Shown: positions 1 through 9,250 of the stretch, one piece after another
How positions within the stretch are numbered: position 1 is the stretch's first letter
Layout: each line of letters begins with the position of its first letter
Assembly (NCBI GenBank): GCA_029961685.1
Contig: JARWKL010000003.1
Coordinates: 13,794,782 to 13,858,781 of the forward strand
Source: Aristolochia californica
Taxonomy: Eukaryota; Streptophyta; Magnoliopsida; Piperales; Aristolochiaceae
Reading direction: 5' to 3'
Length of the DNA: 64,000 nucleotides
Position numbers and translations under genes: made by a program
The notes under the pieces: generated by a model
Databases searched by the model: none
What the model saw: only the letters and a program-made list of their open reading frames with translations
Told to the model about the DNA's origin: nothing

Positions 1-1146
1 CAAAGTCTTGAAGTGATGAAGAAGCTCATGGCAAGCCAATGCCGAGTCCAGAATATTCCTCCCTTTGATGAAGGCACTTTGCCCTTGATGAATGACAACC
101 TGAAGAATTGCCCGAAGACGGTTGGCAAGGAGATGAGCAATCACCTTATAGGTGTTGGTGGTGAGGCTAATAGGTCGGAAATCCGAAGGAAGCTCTGCCC
201 CATCTTTCTTGGGTATGTGGGCAATGAAGGAAGCCCCTTTACTCTTAAACGCGATGCCACGATGGTAGAACGAGTGGGCCATGTGGGCGATGTCTTCGCC
301 AATGAAGGGCCAACAATGCTGGTAAAATTCTCCATTGAAACCATCGAGCCTCGGAGCTTTGTCTAGAGGAAGGTCCATAGCAGCTTTCTCAATTTCTCGC
401 CTAGAGAAGGGAAGCTCAATAAGATTGGCGCCCGTTGTAGGAATATCCAAGATGTTGACGCTTTGGAAGAAAGGCCGAAGTGGCTGGCATTCAATATAAA
501 GACCTGCAAAAAAGCTCACTAAAGGGTTAGAAATAAGGAATCGGTCCGAGGTAACCTCACCATTGATGCTGAGTGAGGTTATCCGGTTGACTCTTCTCCT
601 GGCTGTGGCGACGACATGAAAAAATTTAGTGTTAGCATCCCCCTTCAAGAGCCATCTAAACCGAGTTCACTGTTTCCAGTGCACGAGTTCGCAGTGAATG
701 AACAATTACAATTGTCCCTGAAGGGTATAGCTTTGAGCCATTTCAGCAGTGGTCAGGCTTTTGGACTCCTCTTCCGAGACAAGAGCATCCACCTGAGCAA
801 GGGCGTCAACTTTTTCAGCCGAACGAGAGGACTGGCACTGCAATCCCCAAGCGCGGAAAAGGGGCTTTTAGCAGCTTGAGCTTCACCGGGAGGGACCACC
901 CACTGGGCCAACTGCAACAATTTCTTTCCGAAATGACTGGATGGAAGTATCAAATTTGGGGTCTTTAATCCACACATTGTTAAATCTGAAGGGAGGGGGG
1001 GCCCAATATCCCGAACAAAATTGAGAGGGAGCAAGCAACCTTGGTCTCTTGGAGCACCACAATGCTTGATTTTGTAGAGGCGAGGAGGCTTTGAATAGAC
1101 GACACGTCGACCCAATTTCACGAACATTCCAAGAAAGCACAATCAT
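1..1146 (-). pseudogene. LINE ORF2 remnant (endonuclease start plus RT fragment)
   Basis: The ORF begins at 1146 with MIVLSWNVREIG, the usual N-terminus of the APE-type endonuclease in plant L1 ORF2. After about 50 residues it jumps to a segment (VWIKDPKFD) that normally follows the endonuclease, so the catalytic core of that domain has been deleted. Further left, 370-1 matches the RT region of the LINE at 13100-13540, in shifted frames. No intact catalytic box is present. This is a dead copy. Confidence 0.7.
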
Positions 1147-1479
1147 TGATCATTCTTCTTTTTCTTTGACTTTTCAGAGGGGTGGTTATCCCTTGGTAGA
1201 GGCCCCGAGATAACAGTACCCATCACTTTGGCTAGCTCCACCATTTGCGCCCAGGTTTCTGGATCAAATTTGTGCTATTCGGATTACAAGGCCTCAACAA
1301 AGCGTTGGGATCTTTCACCTGGCTCCAGAAATATGTATAGACTTGTTTTTGGATCGTGAGGGAATCGGCTTTGGGCATTGGGCTCTCCCTGAATCAATTG
1401 CCTAGGCTGGCCTCTATTCTGACGTTGGTATGTGGCTAGGGGGGTTGGGGTGCGGTTTCGAGGGCGGCCTTGGGCTAGC

Positions 1480-2750
1480 TTGCTAGTTTCTGAGACATAT
1501 TTGGTGTCGGAATGGTAGTTTCAGGGGGCTGGATGCCGGGAGGGGAGAAGGGGGCAGGGAGGTCCATGCTTGGGAGGGAGGCTTCCGGGGCACAAACACT
1601 GGGGGGGTGGGGTTGCTATTATTTCCAGAGTGAATATGGGGTGGGTGTCGGTTGGGGGTTGACAAGATGGTCAGTTGGGAAGAGTGAGGAGTTTCTTTTT
1701 GCATGTGGGTAGGCGGTGATGTGGACTAGCGTGGTAGGCAGGGGGATAGGCATGCCGGGGGGGGGGGGGGTGTTCTGAGGGGACCGCTGCTTGTCTAGCG
1801 CCAAGAGTGCATGGGGAGGATCGGCCTTCCTGGGGAGGAGTTGATCTTGACCCAGAAGCTGGTGTTTTCGATCATAATGCATCTGAAGAACTGTCCTTCA
1901 CAGGGACAGATGGGATTGATGAGAATGAGGGTCTCATCAGGTCAGTGCCAATGCTCCATGAGTGGGTCTAAGGCAATGATAGACCTGAACTCAGCAATGA
2001 TGGTTGAGAAAACTGAAGATTGCCATAACTGTCCGAATTGGCTAGACGGTGTTGAGGGAAGCCACTCAGATATCTGCGTGATGCCTGAGGATAGGTGAGG
2101 TGAGAGGGCAAGGGCCCCTGTCATCTCCTACTGGGTACAGAATTGGACGGGCCATGCTTGAGCATTCAAGTAGGAGATTCTGGGGGCATATGTTAGGCTT
2201 AATTTGGCGTTGAGCCACTGGATAATACTGGATTTTTCAGTTTTTGGCTTTGCATGGATGACGATCAAGTGCACATTTAAAAAAAAAAGGATGACGATCG
2301 ATCGCGCTAGCACAAGACACCCGTCTTGAAGAAGGTTTGGGGATAGGTGGACGATTTCTGGGATTGCAGTGGGGAGGAGGGTATGCACTGGTTCATGCTT
2401 TTTCAGGGGGGGAGGAGGATGTGAGACAGAGGGGTCGAGTCCAGAAAATGGGCTCGGAATAAGATGGGGACGCTGTTGTCAGAGCTCAGGAATGAGCGGG
2501 GGGGGGGGGGGGGGGGGGGGGGGGGGAGTGTCGGAGCGAAGCTTTGCAGGGCTTCTGTCAATCTCTTCCATCTGAAATCTGGTCTGGCCAGAATGGAGTC
2601 TCCCCGGTGTTGAGTAATCCGGCAGTCCTGACGACCACGGAATGTGGTCACCGAGAAGAAAAAAGCCGAATTCCCGGACTAGAGCTTGCAGGATCTGGTG
2701 CTGTGTGCAAACTGTTGGACAAATGTCAAAATGGCGATTAACGCCACGCA
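1480..2750 (-). pseudogene. LINE ORF1 (gag-like) remnant
   Basis: Minus-strand fragments at 2388-2128 (SYLNAQAWPVQF) and 2124-1942 (SEWLPSTPSSQFGQLW) match the same protein in the second LINE (16337-16095, SYLNPQTWLVHFG). They correspond to the ORF1 nucleic-acid-binding protein of plant L1 elements. The frame is broken repeatedly, and G homopolymers at 1757-1770 and 2498-2526 interrupt it. The relation between the two copies is read directly; the ORF1 assignment rests on position upstream of ORF2. Confidence 0.6.
2498..2526. repeat. 29-nt poly-G tract
   Basis: An uninterrupted run of about 29 G on the + strand, inside the 5' part of the left LINE. A shorter run of 14 G lies at 1757-1770 in the same element. 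The true length may be uncertain because homopolymers this long are often miscounted. Confidence 0.9.
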
Positions 2751-3140
2751 AATGAAGGGCATCTTTGACCCACTCTCTGAACTGATGCGGATGAGCGGGC
2801 TAGATGTGCGGTTGACTCTTTCTATAGTCACCATGTTCTTGCTGTAGGGGAAACGGAATAGGAGCTGTTGCCTCCGATGCTGGGAGACTGGTCCATTCCG
2901 CACTGTTTTCTTCCGTCATGAGGTACCGATGCTCTTTGACATGGTTGTCGGAGAGATCTGACCTCCGGTTAGAGTTCTGGATGGAAGGGACAACCTTCCT
3001 TCTTCTAGGTGATGCTCGGAGTGTTAATGGCTGGCGCCAGAGCTGCTGTCAGCGGGGTTGCAGTCGGTGTGGTGTTTGGCAAGGTGGGGTCGGGTGGGGC
3101 CGATGGCCAGCAGGGCTACCCCTGTACGCTTGGGCACGAT

Positions 3141-4218
3141 CACACACATTTTGAATTTTTGCTGAAGAGCTTAGTCTTGTTTGAAACTGTCAGTATGTAC
3201 TCCAAACATTTATATTTGAGACTTGGATATTTGGGGTTATTGCATAAACATAGAAAGCAACCTCTATGGTTGCCAAATTCAAGTTCTCGGGCCACATCAC
3301 TATAAAATCTGCTGTCATCTTTGTTTGAATATGTAACTAAATATGAATTTGGAATTGTCAATCAAACATGATTTTATTCACTTATAAATTCAACAATAGT
3401 TTTCCCATTTGTTGGAATGGACGTGCAAACATCCATGCCTGAGTGTGCTTTTGTTTATAATCACATACGATTAAAGGGGTATTTATGCACAGAAAAAAGT
3501 AGATAACCAAGAAAAGGAGAGCGAGTTCATTCAAAGTGAGACACTTTCTCTAATTTTTTTTTGTGTTGAATGTGAATAGAAAATGTAGTTTAAAGGGTAG
3601 GGGCACTTCACCTTTTATTTCAAATTGAAGGCGGAGATGGAGGATGACATCATCCTACCTCATCTCCACTTAAAACATTCTCTAGAGAGAGTTTAATTCC
3701 ACACCCTAGAGTGGAATTTTCACTTTCTGTCACTTTATGCATGTTTAATTCCACCCATACTTTCCATGTGCGCTGGACAAACTTTTGACACATTTCTTAG
3801 TGAATTGTCTCTGCCTATATTCCATCTTCACTAACAGGGTCCAGCCATTTGGACATGATATGCATCTTGGACCCTATCCATTCAAACATGCAACTAATTC
3901 TTCTTGCAGTCTTATGTGGCTCAAGATTCCCGGTTCAAGTAATCGGACTTGATATGTGTTCTGGACCTGGTGCAACTATCAATGGAAATACCTTCTTCTT
4001 GTTCCTTCACGCAACTCCTAGTCTACAGATCTCCTAGGAGGAACAGGTGAAACTCTAGTGGCATAGGAGTACCTTAATGGTGACTCCAGATGATGTGTTA
4101 TATCATTTTTTAAAATTTCTTTCCATACAAATGTTGATACTTTCTTGTCACACACTTCTAATCCTCAAGTTTTGGTGCGCTATGGGAATGCATATTTTTT
4201 ACTTTCTTAGTTTTTCTT
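3141..4218 (+). other. Presumed MUS81 intron sequence without recognisable gene
   Basis: AT-rich sequence between the left LINE and the Copia insertion. It contains a short hairpin around 3695-3718 (AATTCCAC / GTGGAATT) and no coding signal that I could match to the missing MUS81 N-terminal exons. It ends in a pyrimidine-rich stretch that, without the Copia, would join the tract in front of the exon at 9251. Confidence 0.5.
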
Positions 4219-4223
4219 TCTTT

Positions 4224-4554
4224 TGTTAAGTTGTGGAGCCTAATCAACACCCTATCCTTATTTTCCTTTATAATTGAGGGGTGCCGCTATTAGGGTTTTG
4301 TCATCATGGAAAAGGACTTTGAGTTACAACCCTCGAGAGGTTAGAGAAAGATACCTGTAAGTGTGCGATTTCTCTTATAAACTATTTCATCTTCATAGTA
4401 GATTACTGCAGCAGTGCAGAAGACAGGACATGGTCTCACCTTGAGGCTAACCTGTATAAATCTTGTTGTTTGTTCTTGTGCTTGTTTTTTCCTTCTTCCG
4501 CGATTATTACTATAACTCTCGCTAGTTTGGCATTAGGCCGTCTAATTCCTAACA
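4224..4554 (+). repeat. 5' LTR of Copia, internally deleted
   Basis: It starts TGTTAAGTTGTGG and ends CTAATTCCTAACA, directly before the PBS. It is 331 bp against 476 bp for the 3' LTR. About 145 bp that follow CAACACCCTA in the 3' LTR are missing here. A TATAAA-like site lies at about 4455. Confidence 0.88.
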
Positions 4555-4556
4555 AG

Positions 4557-4568
4557 TGGTATCAGAGC
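4557..4568 (+). other. Primer-binding site of Copia (tRNA-iMet type)
   Basis: TGGTATCAGAGC, two bases after the 5' LTR. It matches the usual Copia PBS complementary to the 3' end of initiator tRNA-Met. Confidence 0.9.
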
Positions 4569-4587
4569 TTTGGTTTGTGATTGAGAG

Positions 4588-5389
4588 CAATAGCTGACGG
4601 AGAAGGATCGGCACTTGGAATCAACAAGTTCGATGGTTTGGATTTTGCGTTCTGGAGGATGTAGATAAAAGATTATCTGTACAATAAAAAGTTGCATGCA
4701 CCAATTGTGGATATGAAACTAAAAGGTATGAAAGATGATGAGTAGAATCTCCTCGATAGACGTGTTGAGAGTAGTCCGGTTAACACTGTTGAAGAACGTT
4801 GCTCACAATGTGGCATTGGAGAAAACCACAGCAGGGATGATGAAGATTCTGTCCGACATGTATGAGAAACCTACCGCAAATAATAAGGTACATCTCATGA
4901 AAAAACTCTTCAATTTAAAGATGATAGAAAATACATTTGAATGAGTTTAGTACGATTGTCAATCAATTGAACTCCGTTCAAATTAAATTTGATGATGAGG
5001 TTCGTGCTTTGATTCTTTTGGTGTCTTTGCCAAATTGTTGGGAGCCTATGAGGGCTACGGTCAGCAACTCTGTAGGCAACAGGAAGTTGATCTTTAATGA
5101 TGTTCAGGATACCATTCTCGTGGAGGAAGTTTGTAGAAAAGACTCCAGAGAATTGTTGACATCTAATTCTGCCCTAAATGTTGATACTAGGGGCAAGAAC
5201 TTCGAGAGGAATTCCAACAAGGGCAATGGTAGAGGGAAGTCAAAGAATGGTAGAAGCAAGTCCAAATTCGGAAGGAATGTGGAATGCTGGAATTGTGGCA
5301 AGTCTGGTCACATAAAGAAGATCTGCATAGCACCGAAGAAGGATGAAAAGAAAAACGATGCTACAAATGCTGTGACTGAAGAGGGATAA
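4588..5389 (+). pseudogene. Copia gag remnant with CCHC zinc knuckle
   Basis: The reading starts near GINKFDGLDFAFW, the conserved start of Tnt1-type gag, but a stop follows at once (FWRM then TAG). Later pieces carry the UBN2-like helical region and a basic, Asn/Gly-rich stretch. The CCHC knuckle CWNCGKSGHIKKIC is encoded at about 5285-5326. Several frameshifts separate the parts. The knuckle is intact, but the gene as a whole is dead. Confidence 0.8.
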
Positions 5390-8252
5390 GATGCTTTACT
5401 CTTGTCGGTTGATAGCCCTATTGACTATTGGGTGTTAGATTTAGGAGCTTTTTTTCACACCACCACACATCGTGAGATCATGGAGAATTATGTTGCTGGA
5501 AATCATGGGAAGGTGTATCTTGCTGATGGAGAACCTTTGAATATTGATAGTCGTGGTAATGTCAGTTTAAGGATGTCAAATGGGACAATGTGGAAAATTC
5601 ACAAGGTGAGACATGTACCAAAACTAATGCATAACCTGATTTCTTTTTTTTGAAATGATGATGATATGCATAACCTGATTTTAGTAGGGCAGCTTGATGA
5701 TGAGGTCATAATGTGACTTTTAATGGTGTTACTTGGAAAGTCACTAAGAGAGCCATGGTTGTTACACGGAGTTAAAACTAGAACTCTTTACATTACTTCT
5801 AGTTGCAGAGACACGGTTGCAGTTGCTGATGCTGTTACTAATTCTGATCTATGACTTTATAGGCTCGGTCACATGAGTGAGAAGGGAATTAAAGTGCTTC
5901 GGTCCAAAGGGAAGCTACCAGGGTTGAAAATTGTAAACAACAGTTTGTGTGAAGGCTGTATTTTCGGCAAGCAGAAAAGGGTTAGCTTTTCTAAGGCTGG
6001 TAAGGGGCAAAAGATAACAAAATTGGAGTTAGTTCACACAGATGTGTGGGAGCCTTCAGTTGTTACCTTCCTTTGTGGTTCAAATTACTATGTGACATTT
6101 ATTGATGCTGCAAGCAAAAAGGTATGAGTTTATTTCCTGAAAAAAAAAATCCGATGTTTTTGATACATTCAAGAGATGGAGAGCAATGGTTGAGAATGAG
6201 ATAGATTTGAAGGTGAAGTGCTTGCAGTCAGATAATGGGCGAGAATACATAGATGATGATTTCAACAGTACTGTGCTGATAATGGAATCAAGATGAAGAG
6301 GACCATTCCTGGAAAACCTCAACAGAATGGTGTGGTAGAGAGGATGAATAGGACTTTGAACGAGCGTGCTAGGAGCATGAGATTGCATGCGGGATTGCCA
6401 AAGATGTTCTAGTCTGAGGCTATTAGCACCGCTGCCTATTTGATTAATAGAGGTCCCTCAACACCATTGAATTGCAAAATACCAAAAGAGGTCTGGAGCC
6501 GCAAAGAGGTAAATCTTTCTTTCTTAAAAGTTTTTGGTTGTGTTTCTTATATTCACATTGATTCTGCTGTTAGAAGTAAATTTGATGCTAAATCTAAGAT
6601 ATGTTTTTTTATTTTCTATGGTGGTACCGAGTTTGGTTATCACTTTTGGGATGACCAAAGTTGTAAGGTTATCTGGAGCATGGACGTGATCTTCAATGAA
6701 GGTGCCATGTATAAAGACAGGTTGAGAATAGAGTCTGAGAGCACAAGTGATGAAGCCAAGAAGTTTGAAGTGACTCAGTTGACAGATCTTCCAATTATTG
6801 AGATGTAGAATATTGCTCTGGAAGACTAGGAAAACATACCCCCAGAAGTAAATCAGGACATTCTTGTGACTGAACTTAGGAGATCTGCCAGAACTAGCAG
6901 ATCACCACAAAGGTACTCCCTTGCACTGAGTTATATTCTGTTGATTGATAAAGGTGAACTAGAGAGTTATGAGGAAGTTGTGCAAGCTAATGAATCAACC
7001 AAGTGGGAGTTGGCCATGCGAGATGAGATAGATTCACTGTTATCCAATCAGACATGGCAGTGGACTGAGTTACCAAAAGGGAAGAAGATCTTGCAGAACA
7101 AATGGGTATACCGAATAAAAGACGAACATGATGGCAACAAATGGTACAAGGTAAGACTGGTGGTAAAGGGCTTTCAACAAATAGAAGCCATTGACTACAC
7201 TGAGATTTTCTCTCCACTAGTGAAATTGACTATTATTAGAATTGTACTGGACTGGTGGCAAATGAAAACTTGCACTTAGAGCAGTTGGATGTAAAGACAA
7301 CCTTTCTTCATGGTGATTTCAAGGAAGAAAATTACATGATGCAGCCACAGGGTTTCAAAGCTTAAGGAAAGGAGAAAATGGTGTGTAAACTTCAAAAGAG
7401 CTTGTATGGTCTTAAATAAGCTCCAAGACAATGGTATAAGAAGTTTGACACCTTTATGAGTAGTAATGGTTTCTTGAGGTGCCAGGCAGATCATTGCTAT
7501 TATGTGAAGAAGCTTGATGATTCATACATCATTCTAGTGCTATATGTTGGTGACATGTTGATAGTAGGTGTTTGCAAACAGGAAATTGTCACAAGAAGAA
7601 TATGTGAAGAAGGTGCTGAGTAGATTCAACATGAATGATGCAAAACTAGTGAGTACTCCTTTGGCTAGTCACTTTAGGCTATCTAAGGAGCAGGAGTGAG
7701 CCCACATGGCCAATGTGCCTTATGCTTCTGCTATTGGCAGTCTCATGTATGCCATGATGTGCGCTAGACTAGACATAGCTCATGCAATGGGAGTTGTGAA
7801 CAGTGAAGTGGATTCTCAGGTATTTGAGAGGCACTGCAGACTTAAGCCTTATTTTTCAAAAAGTCAGACTTGGGATTATAGGGTTATTTAGATACTGGCA
7901 TGGCTGGAGACATTGATGGTAGGAAGAGTACCACAGGGTATGTATACACTTTGGGTGGTACAACAGTTAGCTGGGTCTCTAAGTTGCAAAAGATAGTTGC
8001 TCTTTCCATTACTGCGGCAGAATATGTCACCGTGATCGAAGCCAACAAAGAGATGGTATGGTTGCAGTCTTTCTGGGAAGAATTAGGTCTCAAGCATGGG
8101 AAGAATGTGTTGTATTGTGACAGTCAGAGTGCTATTCATTTAGCAAAGAATCCTGTTTATCGTGCCAGAACTGTTGGAATATTTTTTTGTATCGACCGGG
8201 CCAGTCCTTGTAGAATATCCGTGGGGTTGCTTTCCTAAAGGTTCGAGCCTTT

Positions 8253-8306
8253 TAGCGCAATGGTTTCAACATGGTATCAGAGCAGGTTGGTCCCGAGTTC
8301 GAGTCC
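8253..8306 (+). promoter_or_regulatory. Pol III-like A and B boxes in the TRIM
   Basis: TAGCGCAATGG (8253-8263) fits the tRNA A-box consensus TRGYNNARNGG. AGTTCGAGTCC (8296-8306) fits the B-box GGTTCGANTCC except at its first base. Their spacing of 43 bp suits a tRNA-type promoter. The pair straddles the LTR/PBS junction. The match is seen in the sequence; promoter activity is inference. Confidence 0.45.
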
Positions 8307-8314
8307 CGCTCCCA

Positions 8315-8415
8315 CCGAATTTTGTCCCAGGTATTTTTGGTGAATTTGTCCTGGGTTTTTCTAGGAATTTGTCCCGGGTTTTTCCGGTGAATTTGTCCAC
8401 GGGTTTTCCCCGTGC
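8315..8415 (+). repeat. Four tandem units of about 25 bp inside the TRIM
   Basis: The motif GAATTT(T)GTCC followed by a GGG/TTTTT segment recurs four times with slight variation between the PBS and the purine tract. It fills most of the internal region. Confidence 0.8.
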
Positions 8416-8757
8416 TGGGGAGTGTTGGAATATTTGTTTGTATCAACTGGGCCAGTCCTTGTAGAAGATCCGTGGGGTTGCTTTCCTAAAGGTTCGAGCC
8501 TTTTAGCGCAATGGTTTCAACAAGAACAAAGCACATGTAGGTGCATTATCACTTCATCAAATATGCTCTGGAGGATGGAGCCTTAGCACTTGAGATGATT
8601 CAAGGAAGTCATAATCCGGCTGATATGTTGACAAAGACTGTTACGATTGAGAAACTGAAGTTGTGTGCAACTTCAGTTGGACTTCTCTCTGTGGATTGAG
8701 AAGTTGTTGCCTCTGTAGAGGAGATATTGATGATGGATTAGTCTCCAAGTGGGAGAT

Positions 8758-9233
8758 TGTTAAATTGTGGAGCCTAATCAACACCCTACTCTGAGTTGGT
8801 ACACGAATCGACCTTCGTGGTAAGGTCGCTGTGGGGGTTGGAAGGGGGGTGGAGCCCCCGCGTTGTCCACGATATATTAACTGCTTTTTCATTAAGGGCA
8901 GTTTGGGAATTTTACTCTTGTATTGCAGTTGCCCTATATTTTCCTGTATAATTGAGGGGTGCCGCTATTAGGGTTTTATTATCACAAAAAAAGACTTTTG
9001 AGTTGCAGCCCTTGAGAGGTTAGAGAAAGACACTTATAAGTGTTTGATTTCTCTTGTAAACTATTTCCTCTTCATAGTGGATTACTGCAATGGTGCTGAA
9101 GACAGGACGTAGTCTCACTTTGAGGCGAACCTGTATAAATCTTGTTGTTTGTTCTCGTGTTTTCTTTTTTCTTCTTCCACGATTATTATTATTGCTCTCA
9201 TTAGTTTGGAATTAGAGCGTCTAATTCGTAACA
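8758..9233 (+). repeat. 3' LTR of Copia
   Basis: 476 bp, preceded by the purine tract AAGTGGGAGAT and beginning TGTTAAATTGTGG. It ends CTAATTCGTAACA, followed by the TSD TCTTT. It holds the roughly 145 bp that the 5' LTR lacks. Its last bases lie 17 bp upstream of a MUS81 exon and contain branch-point-like CTAAT. Confidence 0.9.
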
Positions 9234-9250
9234 TCTTTTTCATTTTTTAG

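Larger units (their letters stand above)
1..3140 (-). mobile_element. L1-like LINE (non-LTR retrotransposon), degenerate, runs off left edge
   Basis: A minus-strand plant L1-type element. Reading leftwards it has a G-rich (on +) 5' UTR and ORF1 region at about 3140-1480, an ORF2 start at 1146 and reverse-transcriptase-like sequence at about 370-1, where it leaves the window. Its ORF1 and ORF2 segments resemble those of the second LINE at 10722-16800: the same ORF2 start (IVLSWNV), the same WIKDP segment and the same RT segment. ORF2 is shortened, because most of the endonuclease is missing between the start and the pre-RT segment. Many stops and frameshifts make it inactive. It lies antisense in what appears to be a large MUS81 intron. 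The right boundary is approximate because no target-site duplication was found. Confidence 0.8.
8172..8522 (+). mobile_element. TRIM-like miniature LTR retrotransposon, 351 bp, TSD AGAAC
   Basis: Two 100-bp LTRs (8172-8271 and 8423-8522) begin TGTTGGAATATTT and end TTTCAACA, and differ at about four positions. They enclose only 151 bp. A PBS (TGGTATCAGAGCAGG) begins at 8272, and a purine tract (CTGGGGAG) ends at 8422. The 5-bp duplication AGAAC flanks it (8167-8171 and 8523-8527). Removing it restores the Copia RNase H reading. It has no coding capacity. These are the defining marks of a terminal-repeat retrotransposon in miniature. Confidence 0.92.
5402..8700 (+). pseudogene. Copia pol remnant (protease, integrase, RT, RNase H)
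   Basis: Domains appear in Copia order. Protease: VLDLGA, where DSGA is expected. GAG-pre-integrase: about 5860-6030. Integrase core: about 6040-6450, broken. RT: from about 6970, with NKWVYRIK. RNase H: about 7900-8690, with STTGYV and LYCDSQSA. The RT active-site box reads YVGDM instead of YVDDM, so a catalytic Asp is lost. Stop codons occur inside integrase and RT. RNase H is split by the TRIM at 8172-8522 and resumes with TKHM at 8526. It is clearly inactive. Confidence 0.85.
4224..9233 (+). mobile_element. Copia LTR retrotransposon (Tnt1-like), complete ends with TSD TCTTT
   Basis: The element is bounded by LTRs that begin TGTTAA and end CTAATTCxTAACA. It is flanked on both sides by the 5-bp duplication TCTTT (4219-4223 and 9234-9238). 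The order is LTR, tRNA-Met PBS, gag with zinc knuckle, protease, integrase, reverse transcriptase, RNase H, purine tract and LTR, which is the Copia order. Stops and frameshifts run throughout, so it is not autonomous. A 351-bp TRIM is nested in its RNase H. It sits in sense orientation in a MUS81 intron, 17 bp from the next exon. A solo LTR of the same family lies at 39040-39519. Confidence 0.93.

Noticed and set aside
8253..8320. A functional tRNA gene in the TRIM
   Set aside because: A and B boxes are present, but no acceptor stem or anticodon arm folds, and the segment belongs to an LTR/PBS junction.
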